Shown here: in pieces, positions 1 through 7,466 of the stretch
How positions within the stretch are numbered: position 1 is the stretch's first letter
Layout: every line of letters begins with the position of its first letter
Made by a program: the position numbers and the translations under genes
The notes under the pieces: generated by a model
Database searches by the model: none
Seen by the model: the letters and a program-made list of their open reading frames with translations, nothing else
Told to the model about the DNA's origin: nothing
NCBI GenBank assembly: GCA_002456995.1
Contig: NTKC01000004.1
Span: 34,795 to 98,794 of the forward strand
Length of the DNA stretch: 64,000 bases
Direction of reading: 5' to 3'
Origin: Candidatus Thioglobus sp. MED-G25
GTDB lineage: Bacteria; Pseudomonadota; Gammaproteobacteria; Arenicellales; UBA868

Positions 1-747
1 GTTAAACAGAGCGACCGCTATGTCATAGTGATGCCAGCCGAAACCCGAATCATCAAAATCAATTACGTGTAACCGACTTCCTTCAACGACGATGTTGGCA
101 GGATGCAGATCGGCATGGATGATACTGTACGTGTGCGGGTCTTTACCGAACTCAAGAAGGAGGTCATAAATATTGTGCCGCAACGTATCAAAATATATTT
201 TTTGATCTGGGGTTAAAGCAGAGGATTCCCAGAATCTTCCCCAGAATGGTGCCTCGCCCATTAATCCGTCGGCATCGAAGGAATGTCGCGAGAACTTTAA
301 CGGTATGGTCCAAGAAACCGCTTGATTATGGAACTTAGCCATGATCTCACCCAAAAGTGAGAAAGAATTTTCAACAAATGTTGAATCAGGATTGCTTTCA
401 ATGAGATTCTCCATTGGCATACCATCTACCCATTCGAGAAGTCCTGCATAACGGTGTTGATTACCAAGATAGACAGACACATATTGTTGACCGTCTCGAG
501 TGATACGGGGCACAGGAACAGTGAGTCCGGCGTCCAGAAGAGCCTCAGTCCACTGTAGCTCAGAAAGCAGTTCGTTCAGATTATGATAACCAGGCCTATG
601 TAAGCGAAGAACAAAAGACTGTTTTGTGCCATCCGTAATCTTGAAAACGATGTTTTCGGTCAGAGTTAGGGGTTCGATATCTTGGGTCTGGATATCCCAG
701 CTTGCAAGTGCATTATGAGCGGCCGCCCAGGACAAATCATTAAGCAT
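1..747 (-). CDS. APH-fold phosphotransferase (kinase), C-terminus cut by window edge
   Basis: The frame is open from an ATG at 745-747 to the left window edge, so at least 249 codons are present and the C-terminus is missing. The visible catalytic core is that of the aminoglycoside phosphotransferase/choline-kinase superfamily: a Brenner-type loop HADLHPAN followed by the metal-binding DFDDSGFGWH. This family uses ATP to phosphorylate a hydroxyl on a small molecule. The gene overlaps the end of the upstream aminotransferase by 8 nt, so the two are translationally coupled. Kinases of this fold paired with AGXT2L-like PLP enzymes include ethanolamine and hydroxylysine kinases. I infer that it phosphorylates a hydroxylated amine brought in by the adjacent importer; the substrate cannot be read from sequence. 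A homoserine-kinase-like role is an alternative. Confidence 0.85.
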   Translation of the reverse strand, partial: MLNDLSWAAAHNALASWDIQTQDIEPLTLTENIVFKITDGTKQSFVLRLHRPGYHNLNELLSELQWTEALLDAGLTVPVPRITRDGQQYVSVYLGNQHRYAGLLEWVDGMPMENLIESNPDSTFVENSFSLLGEIMAKFHNQAVSWTIPLKFSRHSFDADGLMGEAPFWGRFWESSALTPDQKIYFDTLRHNIYDLLLEFGKDPHTYSIIHADLHPANIVVEGSRLHVIDFDDSGFGWHHYDIAVALFN

Positions 748-1999
748 CTAAATGTTCAAGTGTCTGTTCTAGAGCACCTAAAAACTCCTCCGCATCAATT
801 TTTGAAAACACAAGAGGTGGGCGAACCTTAAGAACATTGTCGTATGCGCCAGCATTACCTGTCAGAAAACCTCGATCTTTAAGTTCATTAACCACGCGTA
901 CTGCACTTTGTTTATCTGGAGCTTTACTTTTCGAGTCTGTAACAAATTCAAGCCCCCGAAAAAGACCATGCCCACGAACATCTCCAATTGACTTATGTTT
1001 CGCTTGGATTTGAAGGAATCGTTCGTGTAGAAACTGGCCAACAGTAGTCACATTTTCATGGAGATTTTCTTGTTCAATTACGTCAAGCACAGCATTTCCA
1101 GCCGCGGCTTGCACTGGACTTGATGCGCAAGTGTTGAAATAACGGGTTTGTCGACGGAACATTTCAGTAACTTCCGTTGATGCAGCTGTTGCTGCAAGGG
1201 GTATACCACCTCCTAGAGGTTTACCCATGGTGACAATATCGGGTACGAAGTCCATTAGCTCATACCCCCACCACAGACCGGTACGACAAAGCCCGGCCTG
1301 AACTTCATCAGCAATAAATACTCCACCAGCTTGATGAATAAGTTTAACGGCCGCCTTCATATATCCTTCGGGAATATTTGGCAGACCCTCATTAGCTAGT
1401 ATTGGACATACGAGCATACCCGCAAACGGTATACCGTCTTCACGAAAAGAGTCGATCACTGATTGGAGCTCTCTGAGAAAATGTTCCTTTGGATCATCAG
1501 CATCAGTGCGGTAGGTCTCTGGAAACGGTATGGATCGCACTTCGCCCCGATTGTCCTTTGGAAGAGTTAGTTTCGAAACCTCAACACTGTTTCCGTGGTA
1601 AGTAGCGTTGGTGCATACAATACCTCGGCCTCCAGTTACCATTCTCGCCATTTGCAAAGCAATTTCATTGGCCTCTGTACCGGTGCAGCTAAAAATTACA
1701 CTTTCAATTGACTCATGATGAGTATTAATTAGTCGATCAGCATAATCTAGGATGGATTGATGCAGATACCGGCTATGGACGTTCAAAGTATTTAGTTGGC
1801 GTGACACAGATTCTACAAAATGGGGATGACAATGACCTACACACGGTACATTGTTGTAAAGGTCAACATAACGGCGTCCAGACTCATCGTATATAGAAAC
1901 GCCTTCCCCTCGTACGAGTTGTACGGGTTTTTCATAGAACAGAGTCGACCCCTTACCAAACAAGCTGTTTCGTCGGTTGAGGAGTGTTGTGTTAGTCAT
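740..1999 (-). CDS. class III PLP aminotransferase, phospholyase-like (AGXT2L/ETNPPL type)
   Basis: The 419-residue protein has the class III aminotransferase fold. The PLP-phosphate region SCTGTEANE lies near residue 105, the cofactor Asp is in FIADEVQAG near 231, and the Schiff-base Lys is K260 in TMGKPLGGG. The N-terminal stretch (VGHCHPH, residues 54-60, and HSRYLH, 75-80) resembles the ethanolamine-phosphate and phosphohydroxylysine phospho-lyases more than ornithine- or GABA-type transaminases. Those enzymes eliminate phosphate from a phosphorylated amino alcohol to give an aldehyde and ammonia. The start overlaps the permease stop by 4 nt (ATGA), and the end overlaps a small-molecule kinase gene. 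A kinase-plus-phospholyase pair behind an amine importer fits a catabolic route. An ordinary omega-transaminase cannot be excluded. Confidence 0.85.
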   Translation of the reverse strand: MTNTTLLNRRNSLFGKGSTLFYEKPVQLVRGEGVSIYDESGRRYVDLYNNVPCVGHCHPHFVESVSRQLNTLNVHSRYLHQSILDYADRLINTHHESIESVIFSCTGTEANEIALQMARMVTGGRGIVCTNATYHGNSVEVSKLTLPKDNRGEVRSIPFPETYRTDADDPKEHFLRELQSVIDSFREDGIPFAGMLVCPILANEGLPNIPEGYMKAAVKLIHQAGGVFIADEVQAGLCRTGLWWGYELMDFVPDIVTMGKPLGGGIPLAATAASTEVTEMFRRQTRYFNTCASSPVQAAAGNAVLDVIEQENLHENVTTVGQFLHERFLQIQAKHKSIGDVRGHGLFRGLEFVTDSKSKAPDKQSAVRVVNELKDRGFLTGNAGAYDNVLKVRPPLVFSKIDAEEFLGALEQTLEHLDA

Positions 2000-2793
2000 T
2001 TGTTATCCTTTTGCCCGGAAAAGGCTTTTAGGCTGAAGCCTATTGCTAATGCTAATGCACCAACTAATACCGACAAGAAACCTACGGCAGGCACCATGGG
2101 TGTGTATCCACCGATCATTTTTCCGTAAAGCCATTCAGGAATTGTTACATCCGCGCCACTGGTGAAATAAGCCAACGGAAAGTTACCCCAACTGAGCAAA
2201 ACTGCGAACATAAACCCGGAGACAATTCCAGGGCCTAGCAGCGGTATCGTAATATCACGAAACACCTGCCAGCGAGACGCGCCGAGATCAGTAGCTGCCT
2301 CCTCGACTGAAGCGTCATAGCCAAATGCCTGAATAGAAATTATTAGGGTAACAATCGGTGCAATCCAGACCAATTGTGCGAAAACTGTAGCCTCCCAAGA
2401 CATAACCACGCCAAACGAATTGAACCACAGTTGGAGTGCGAGCCCAAGCACCGACTGTGGAAAAAATACAGGAACAAGGAGTATTTGTTGGAACAATGAC
2501 TTCCCGCGCCAATCATGTCTTGCATAGGCAAGAGCCCCGAACACTGCCAGCGTCACTGAAATCAGGGCTACGCAGAAAGCCACCGTCAGTGAGGTGAGGA
2601 ATCCATCGTGAATCTGGAGAGAAGAAAAAGTATTTTCATACCATTTCATGTCATAACGTCGAACCGGAAAAACGAAAAATCGTGATTTTGAAATCGATGC
2701 TAAGGCAACTATTAGCATCGGCACATACATCAAACTCAATATTAGTGCCAGATAGGACTTAGCTAAGCGGCGGTAAAGGACTGAATCAAACAT
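1996..2793 (-). CDS. ABC transporter permease, PotC-like
   Basis: This 265-residue integral membrane protein has about six hydrophobic segments and the binding-protein-dependent permease (EAA) loop EEAATDLGASRWQVF near residues 163-177, which contacts the ATPase. It matches the second permease (PotC/PotI type) of spermidine/putrescine importers in length and gene position. It begins 13 nt after the stop of the first permease and ends in a 4-nt overlap with the aminotransferase, so the metabolic genes are co-translated with the transporter. The family imports polyamines or related cationic amines, but the specificity here is set by the binding protein and is unproven. Confidence 0.9.
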   Translation of the reverse strand: MFDSVLYRRLAKSYLALILSLMYVPMLIVALASISKSRFFVFPVRRYDMKWYENTFSSLQIHDGFLTSLTVAFCVALISVTLAVFGALAYARHDWRGKSLFQQILLVPVFFPQSVLGLALQLWFNSFGVVMSWEATVFAQLVWIAPIVTLIISIQAFGYDASVEEAATDLGASRWQVFRDITIPLLGPGIVSGFMFAVLLSWGNFPLAYFTSGADVTIPEWLYGKMIGGYTPMVPAVGFLSVLVGALALAIGFSLKAFSGQKDNK

Positions 2794-2806
2794 ATGTTGT
2801 ATACCG

Positions 2807-3682
2807 CTAGCGTGTGCCTAGCACTTTATTGAGGTCTATCTTGCGCATTGCGAAAAAGACCGCTGTACCAGCTAGGATAATCAATAGTACGGCTAGGGCG
2901 GACCCACGCGGCCAGTTTTGGCCATACGAAAATGCCGATTCGATATCTTGTGCGATGGTTACGATCACACCTTTGCCTAGAAATTTGGCTTCAGAGAACG
3001 CGCCTAGTGAGATCACAAAACAAAGAAGAGAACCAATCAAGATGCCTGGCATTGCTAATGGGATCTCGATGTCTCGAAATATTCTCCATTTACTGGCGCC
3101 CAAGTCGAGAGCCGCTTCTCGCACATCCGTTGGTACATTTGACAGGCCGAGTAAGACCGGAAACAGCATAAACGGCAAATAGATATAAACCATTCCAAAT
3201 ACTATGGATGGTACGTTGTTTACCAAGCTGCCAGGTCCGAAACCAAAAAGATAATTAAGACTTCCATCAAGAAATCCGGCTTTATCAAAAAATAGAACCC
3301 AGCCTTGTAGGCGAATATTTTCTGCAACAAATAGCGGAGCCACAACAAGAAGCGTCAGTGTGTCTGCCATCCCACCTGAGTAGCGCTTAAGTGCCAGAGC
3401 AAGTGGGTAACATATTATTAGGAGTAACGCCGTGCTGATAATTGCCAGAAGCAGTGACCACCCAAATGAAAGATAAAAAGCCTGCTCAATAATATCTATA
3501 TAATTTTCTAAAGTCGGGGTTCCGAACGGACTAAAAGATCCTCTGGGCTGGACGCTGTAAAGCATAACTAGCGCGAGTGGACCGAAAAATCCTAGTCCTA
3601 GAAGGACAAACAAAGGTGCACTACATAACAGGCCTGATGAAAGTGACGACCAAACTCGAGATATCGATTTTTGACTATCCAT
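2807..3682 (-). CDS. ABC transporter permease, PotB-like
   Basis: The inner-membrane permease has 291 residues when started at the ATG at 3680-3682 (MDSQKSISR). That start has AAAGGG about seven bases upstream and lies 10 nt beyond the ATPase stop. The open frame extends further to 3889, but that stretch only shadows the ATPase gene and is rejected. The EAA loop REAALDLGASKWRIF is present, and the first membrane segment is near residues 20-45. It is the partner of the PotC-like permease downstream, and together they form the channel of a polyamine-type importer. Confidence 0.9.
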   Translation of the reverse strand: MDSQKSISRVWSSLSSGLLCSAPLFVLLGLGFFGPLALVMLYSVQPRGSFSPFGTPTLENYIDIIEQAFYLSFGWSLLLAIISTALLLIICYPLALALKRYSGGMADTLTLLVVAPLFVAENIRLQGWVLFFDKAGFLDGSLNYLFGFGPGSLVNNVPSIVFGMVYIYLPFMLFPVLLGLSNVPTDVREAALDLGASKWRIFRDIEIPLAMPGILIGSLLCFVISLGAFSEAKFLGKGVIVTIAQDIESAFSYGQNWPRGSALAVLLIILAGTAVFFAMRKIDLNKVLGTR

Positions 3683-3692
3683 GTATGACCCT

Positions 3693-4760
3693 TTACTCCG
3701 GAAACAACATGGAATCCTCGGGATTCCATCCAAAACTGACCTGATCACCAGATTTCGGCAGTCCCGCCTCTCGAAGTCGTTCAACCAAGAAAGTATCGTT
3801 TTTACATCGAATTTGGTATTGAATTCGGGAGCCAAGAACGTATTCGTTGAACAATTCGCCACTGAACACGTTCGTACTACGACCTTCATCAGGATTGACT
3901 AGGCGCATATTTTCAGGTCGGATCATTAAAGTTCCTTGCCTAAAGGAAGTCTCCACACTAGAAGGAGGCGTTATGGCCGCACCCATGGATTCACACCATA
4001 ACTCTCCACCGTTGCCTCGGGTTACAGCAATAGAATTAACTTCACCCATAAATTCGCATACGAATCGGTTGACAGGATTGCTATAGATTTCGTGGGGACT
4101 ACCTATTTGAGCGAGCCCACCGTCGCGCATCACGCCAATTCGATCGGACATTACCATCGCCTCTTCAAGCGAATGAGTGATATAAACGAACGTTTTTTTT
4201 GTTTCTCGCTGGATATCTTTTATTTCCTTTTCCAGCGTCTTTCGAAGTCGGTAGTCAATGGCAGATAGGGGCTCATCAAAGAAGAGGATTTCCGGATCAA
4301 ATGCTAATGCTCTGGCTAGTGCGACTCTTTGTCGCTCGCCACCTGAGCATGTAGTAACCGGTCTGTCGTAGTAAGAAATTGGGAGATGAGATAATTCTAA
4401 GCAACGTACCGCTCTTTCCTTTCGCTCCGATGGTGGAGTGCCACGGCACTTGAGAGGATATTCTACGTTGCCCCCAACTGTCATATGCGGAAACAACGCT
4501 AAAGACTGAAACACCATACAAGTGGGACGCCAGTTGGCCGGTCTATCGTTGACGCGTTCACCTCTAAGCAGAATGTCGCCCCGAGTTGGCTTATCCATGC
4601 CAGCAAGCATTCGTAGTAAAGTGGTTTTCCCTGAACCTGAGGGTCCTACAAGTGTGAAGAACTCGCCTTCTTCGAATGCAAGAGTGATCTGGTTTACTGC
4701 GGCAAGATTTCCAAAATACTTGTCCACACCGAGTAACTCCATTATCGGTTCTGCTGGCAC
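3693..4760 (-). CDS. ABC transporter ATP-binding protein, PotA-like
   Basis: The 355-residue ATPase energises the importer. Walker A is GPSGSGKT near residues 39-46, the ABC signature is CSGGERQRVAL, and Walker B plus D-loop is ILFFDEPLSAID. The C-terminal third is a TOBE-type regulatory domain, as in PotA/FbpC. I take the GTG at 4758-4760 as start because AAAGGA sits seven to eight bases upstream. An ATG six codons later (4742) is possible but has no comparable site. A strong stem-loop separates it from the binding-protein gene upstream, which would let the binding protein be made in excess. Confidence 0.92.
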   Translation of the reverse strand: MPAEPIMELLGVDKYFGNLAAVNQITLAFEEGEFFTLVGPSGSGKTTLLRMLAGMDKPTRGDILLRGERVNDRPANWRPTCMVFQSLALFPHMTVGGNVEYPLKCRGTPPSERKERAVRCLELSHLPISYYDRPVTTCSGGERQRVALARALAFDPEILFFDEPLSAIDYRLRKTLEKEIKDIQRETKKTFVYITHSLEEAMVMSDRIGVMRDGGLAQIGSPHEIYSNPVNRFVCEFMGEVNSIAVTRGNGGELWCESMGAAITPPSSVETSFRQGTLMIRPENMRLVNPDEGRSTNVFSGELFNEYVLGSRIQYQIRCKNDTFLVERLREAGLPKSGDQVSFGWNPEDSMLFPE

Positions 4761-4881
4761 TGATTTATCCTTTCATACTTAGATCAAAGTTGATTAACTA
4801 TTACCTGTCTCAATCTTAAGAATATCTGTCTGTGAGGTAAATAGGAGCATTGTTCACACAATATTTGACGTTACTACTGAA

Positions 4882-4908
4882 CAGAGCGGCTGGGGTCCAG
4901 CCGCTCTG
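4882..4908 (-). promoter_or_regulatory. perfect 12-bp stem-loop between binding protein and ATPase genes
   Basis: CAGAGCGGCTGG at 4882-4893 and its exact reverse complement at 4897-4908 flank a 3-nt loop. No T-run follows on the minus strand, so it is not a canonical intrinsic terminator. In other ABC operons such intercistronic hairpins protect the upstream binding-protein mRNA from 3' decay and lower expression of the membrane genes. That role is inferred here from its position between 4954 and 4760. Confidence 0.7.
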
Positions 4909-4953
4909 TATTTAGCAGTAATGTGATGCTTTACCGTAGATAAAGCAGTTAAG

Positions 4954-6228
4954 TTAGGATCCGCGAGTTCGCTTAGCCTCTGTGTACATGTCGTGCATCG
5001 CATCGTAATCAGGATTGATATCAAAATCGATACATCGATCTACAAGTGATCCAAGCCACGAACCTCCCTCACCCCACTGGATAGCATCTAACTCATCTTT
5101 ACTCCATTTTGACAGACAGTCGTTAGATCCCATCTGGACAACTGGATTAAGCGTTCCGGGTGATTTTGCCCCTACTCGATAAGCTGCTTCAGGTGTGTGG
5201 CAATAAACGAGAAACGCATCAGCTAAAGGTGTCGGCGATGGGTTTGCGACGAGAGATGTGACTTCGATCCAGATAATGCCTGCCCGACCGTTTGGATGTG
5301 AAGCAGTTTTTGTTTCTTCAGGACCCTCTATGGGCACTACGTTCATGATCTGAGTTTCGCCTTCGAGGCGAGCCGCAGATGCGGTATAGACACTGCCGGG
5401 GAAACAGCCCACAACTTCGCCGGTAATCATGTCACGGCCTAATGCAGCTTGGTCATCGGAAACTTTCTTGGCATTTTTAAAGATTTTGAAAATCATCTCT
5501 TTGTAAGCTGCCATCTCAGAATCTGTATGCTTACGAAACGGAGTAAATCCGGCTGCCATGCATGCGTGCATGATGACCCAGTTTTCGTAGTCAAGTATTG
5601 CGTACTTGCCAGCTGCGCCTTCGATCATCTCAGCGTACCCGCCTTTCTCGACTGTATCGGCGCTAATTAAGTCACTGTTAATAACCATCGCTGAAGGACC
5701 GTAACGCTGTATGATTCCAAGTAGATGATTACCACTGACATCTAAGGTCCAATGATACGGCCACTCAAATCCAGGGACATTCATTTCATAAAGAGGTTGA
5801 TATTTGTCTTTATCGAGAGGGGTTATCAGTCCTTCTGGGTACAACATCTTGCGCTGCCATGCATTGTTTAAGTTAATCACGTCCCATGTTTTTGTGCCGC
5901 CTCCACGAAGGTTGTTAACCGCAGCAGGATCAGAAATAAGCATCTGAGGGTTAACTTTGGCGCCAGTTTGGCGACTGAACGGATCTAGTACTGGTTCTTC
6001 TGTATATCCTTCCCACGCATGGATATTAAGTTCCATCCGGTGATTCCCACCAGCAAGTTCAGCTTTTGTTCTTTCCCAAAGGTCATTGGCGTAGTCGGCG
6101 CCGGAATCAGCGCGAGCGGACATAGCAGGGAGCATACCGGCTGCACCAACAGTGGCAGCAAGACTTGCGGTACTCCTGATAAAGTCTCGACGAGACGATG
6201 AAAAATTTCGATAAACGTTAGTCATCAT
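4954..6228 (-). CDS. extracellular solute-binding protein, PotD/PotF type, Tat-exported
   Basis: The 424-residue periplasmic binding protein starts at the upstream of two adjacent ATG codons (6226-6228), with AAGGAGG directly upstream at 6231-6237. The N-terminus carries a twin-arginine signal (SSRRDFIRS, residues 11-19) and a hydrophobic Ala/Gly stretch ending near ARA. The mature part has the family-1/PotD pattern for spermidine, putrescine and similar ligands. It is the first gene of a leftward operon with an ATPase, two permeases, an aminotransferase and a kinase. Export in folded form through Tat is a family option rather than the rule. The ligand is unknown; a hydroxylated or amino-alcohol-like amine would suit the downstream enzymes. 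Confidence 0.88.
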   Translation of the reverse strand: MMTNVYRNFSSSRRDFIRSTASLAATVGAAGMLPAMSARADSGADYANDLWERTKAELAGGNHRMELNIHAWEGYTEEPVLDPFSRQTGAKVNPQMLISDPAAVNNLRGGGTKTWDVINLNNAWQRKMLYPEGLITPLDKDKYQPLYEMNVPGFEWPYHWTLDVSGNHLLGIIQRYGPSAMVINSDLISADTVEKGGYAEMIEGAAGKYAILDYENWVIMHACMAAGFTPFRKHTDSEMAAYKEMIFKIFKNAKKVSDDQAALGRDMITGEVVGCFPGSVYTASAARLEGETQIMNVVPIEGPEETKTASHPNGRAGIIWIEVTSLVANPSPTPLADAFLVYCHTPEAAYRVGAKSPGTLNPVVQMGSNDCLSKWSKDELDAIQWGEGGSWLGSLVDRCIDFDINPDYDAMHDMYTEAKRTRGS

Positions 6229-6330
6229 TACCTCCTTGGTAGGGTAGTGTTTAGTTTTATGTATTTACTTTCTTACAGATAGATATATCATAGATTTATA
6301 ACTGTGAATTAGCAAGAAAGCGCACCTCTA
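6229..6330. promoter_or_regulatory. A+T-rich divergent promoter region
   Basis: These 102 bases separate the leftward transporter operon from the rightward hydrolase gene and must hold both promoters. The middle is very A+T-rich (repeated ATA/TAT around 6275-6300). Only the minus-strand Shine-Dalgarno at 6231-6237 is clear. I cannot assign -35/-10 boxes with confidence. Confidence 0.5.
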
Positions 6331-7215
6331 ATGAATTCTCTTCCAGCAGCCGAGATCAAGGAAGTAGAAGTAGATGGGTATCGAGTCGTAACCTACTCCT
6401 ATGGATCAGGCGATAACATTTTATTTCTACTCAATGGTGGTCCAGGACTACCGTGCAACTATCTAAGGGACCCTCATATTCCATTGGTAGACGAAGGCTA
6501 TCGAATAGTTGCTTTCGACCAGTTGGGATGTGGTAGATCAGATCGGCCAGACGATAAAGCACTTTGGAACATCAGTCGCTATGTTGAAGAAGTTGAGATT
6601 GTTCGCAAGACACTAGGGCTCAATAAAATTCATCTCTTGGGACAATCGTGGGGAGGTTGGCTCAGTATTGAATACGCATTGACCTACCCAGATTCAATCT
6701 GTTCATTAATTCTCGCCAATACCTGTGGCGATTTACCTCATTTAACTGTTGAGCTGAATCGTATGCGTGCCGCACTCGGAAGCGAGACAGTTACGATGAT
6801 GCTACATCATGAGGCGGCCGGCACACTTGATCATCCAGAATATCAGGCCGCTATCACTATCCTTAACTATCGCCATGTTTGTAGACTGAAAAAATGGCCA
6901 GAGTCGCTCATGGCTTCAGCCAATGACTGGAATATGGGCCCATATGGAACAATGCAGGGGCCGAATGAGTTTCTATATACCGGTAATCTAAAAGACTGGA
7001 ACCGGATACCTGACATGCATCGATTATCGATGCCAACCTTAATTGTTACCGGTACCTACGATGAGATAGGACCCGCTTGTGCCATAAAAATGCACAATGT
7101 GTTGCCAAATTCTGAAGTTATTGTTTTTCCTAACAGCTCTCACGTGCCGTTCTATGAAGAACCATTAGACTATTTCAGGGTACTAAAGCAATTCCTCGCA
7201 AAGCCGGGGCTTTAG
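6331..7215 (+). CDS. alpha/beta hydrolase, proline iminopeptidase-like
   Basis: The 294-residue cytoplasmic hydrolase has the prolyl-iminopeptidase signature NGGPG (residues 35-39, usually HGGPG), which forms the oxyanion hole. The nucleophile elbow is GQSWGG (Ser106), the likely acid is Asp in VTGTYDE, and the His is in NSSHVPF. Family members remove N-terminal proline or hydrolyse small amides and esters. It is transcribed divergently from the amine importer and shares its A+T-rich composition, so it may process a related amide substrate. The ribosome-binding site is weak. The exact substrate is not predictable. Confidence 0.85.
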   Translation: MNSLPAAEIKEVEVDGYRVVTYSYGSGDNILFLLNGGPGLPCNYLRDPHIPLVDEGYRIVAFDQLGCGRSDRPDDKALWNISRYVEEVEIVRKTLGLNKIHLLGQSWGGWLSIEYALTYPDSICSLILANTCGDLPHLTVELNRMRAALGSETVTMMLHHEAAGTLDHPEYQAAITILNYRHVCRLKKWPESLMASANDWNMGPYGTMQGPNEFLYTGNLKDWNRIPDMHRLSMPTLIVTGTYDEIGPACAIKMHNVLPNSEVIVFPNSSHVPFYEEPLDYFRVLKQFLAKPGL

Positions 7216-7415
7216 AGTAGTAACTATTGCCCAGTTCGGCTAACCACTTTTTAGCGCTTTTTATGTTTTCTCTTTGTTTTTTCGTTGGTCATTCTGCTTT
7301 CATCTATTTTCCCGACTCTCATACTCGACAAAGACCGGCTGCATGTTGTCTTTGACTTTCTAGACACAGACTCTTGTATGACAGGTCTGTCCGGTCATGG
7401 GTTTTGACTGGCACC

Positions 7416-7442
7416 AAAAAAAGCGGCTGCCGAAGCAGCCGC
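7416..7442 (-). terminator. intrinsic terminator of the peptide-type binding protein gene
   Basis: On the minus strand GCGGCTGC (7435-7442), a TTCG tetraloop and GCAGCCGC (7423-7430) form a perfect 8-bp G+C-rich stem. Seven T residues follow at once (7422-7416). It sits 24 bases past the stop of the gene at 7467, so that gene is probably a single transcription unit. Confidence 0.93.
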
Positions 7443-7466
7443 CATGAACTTTGTGTTATTAACTGA

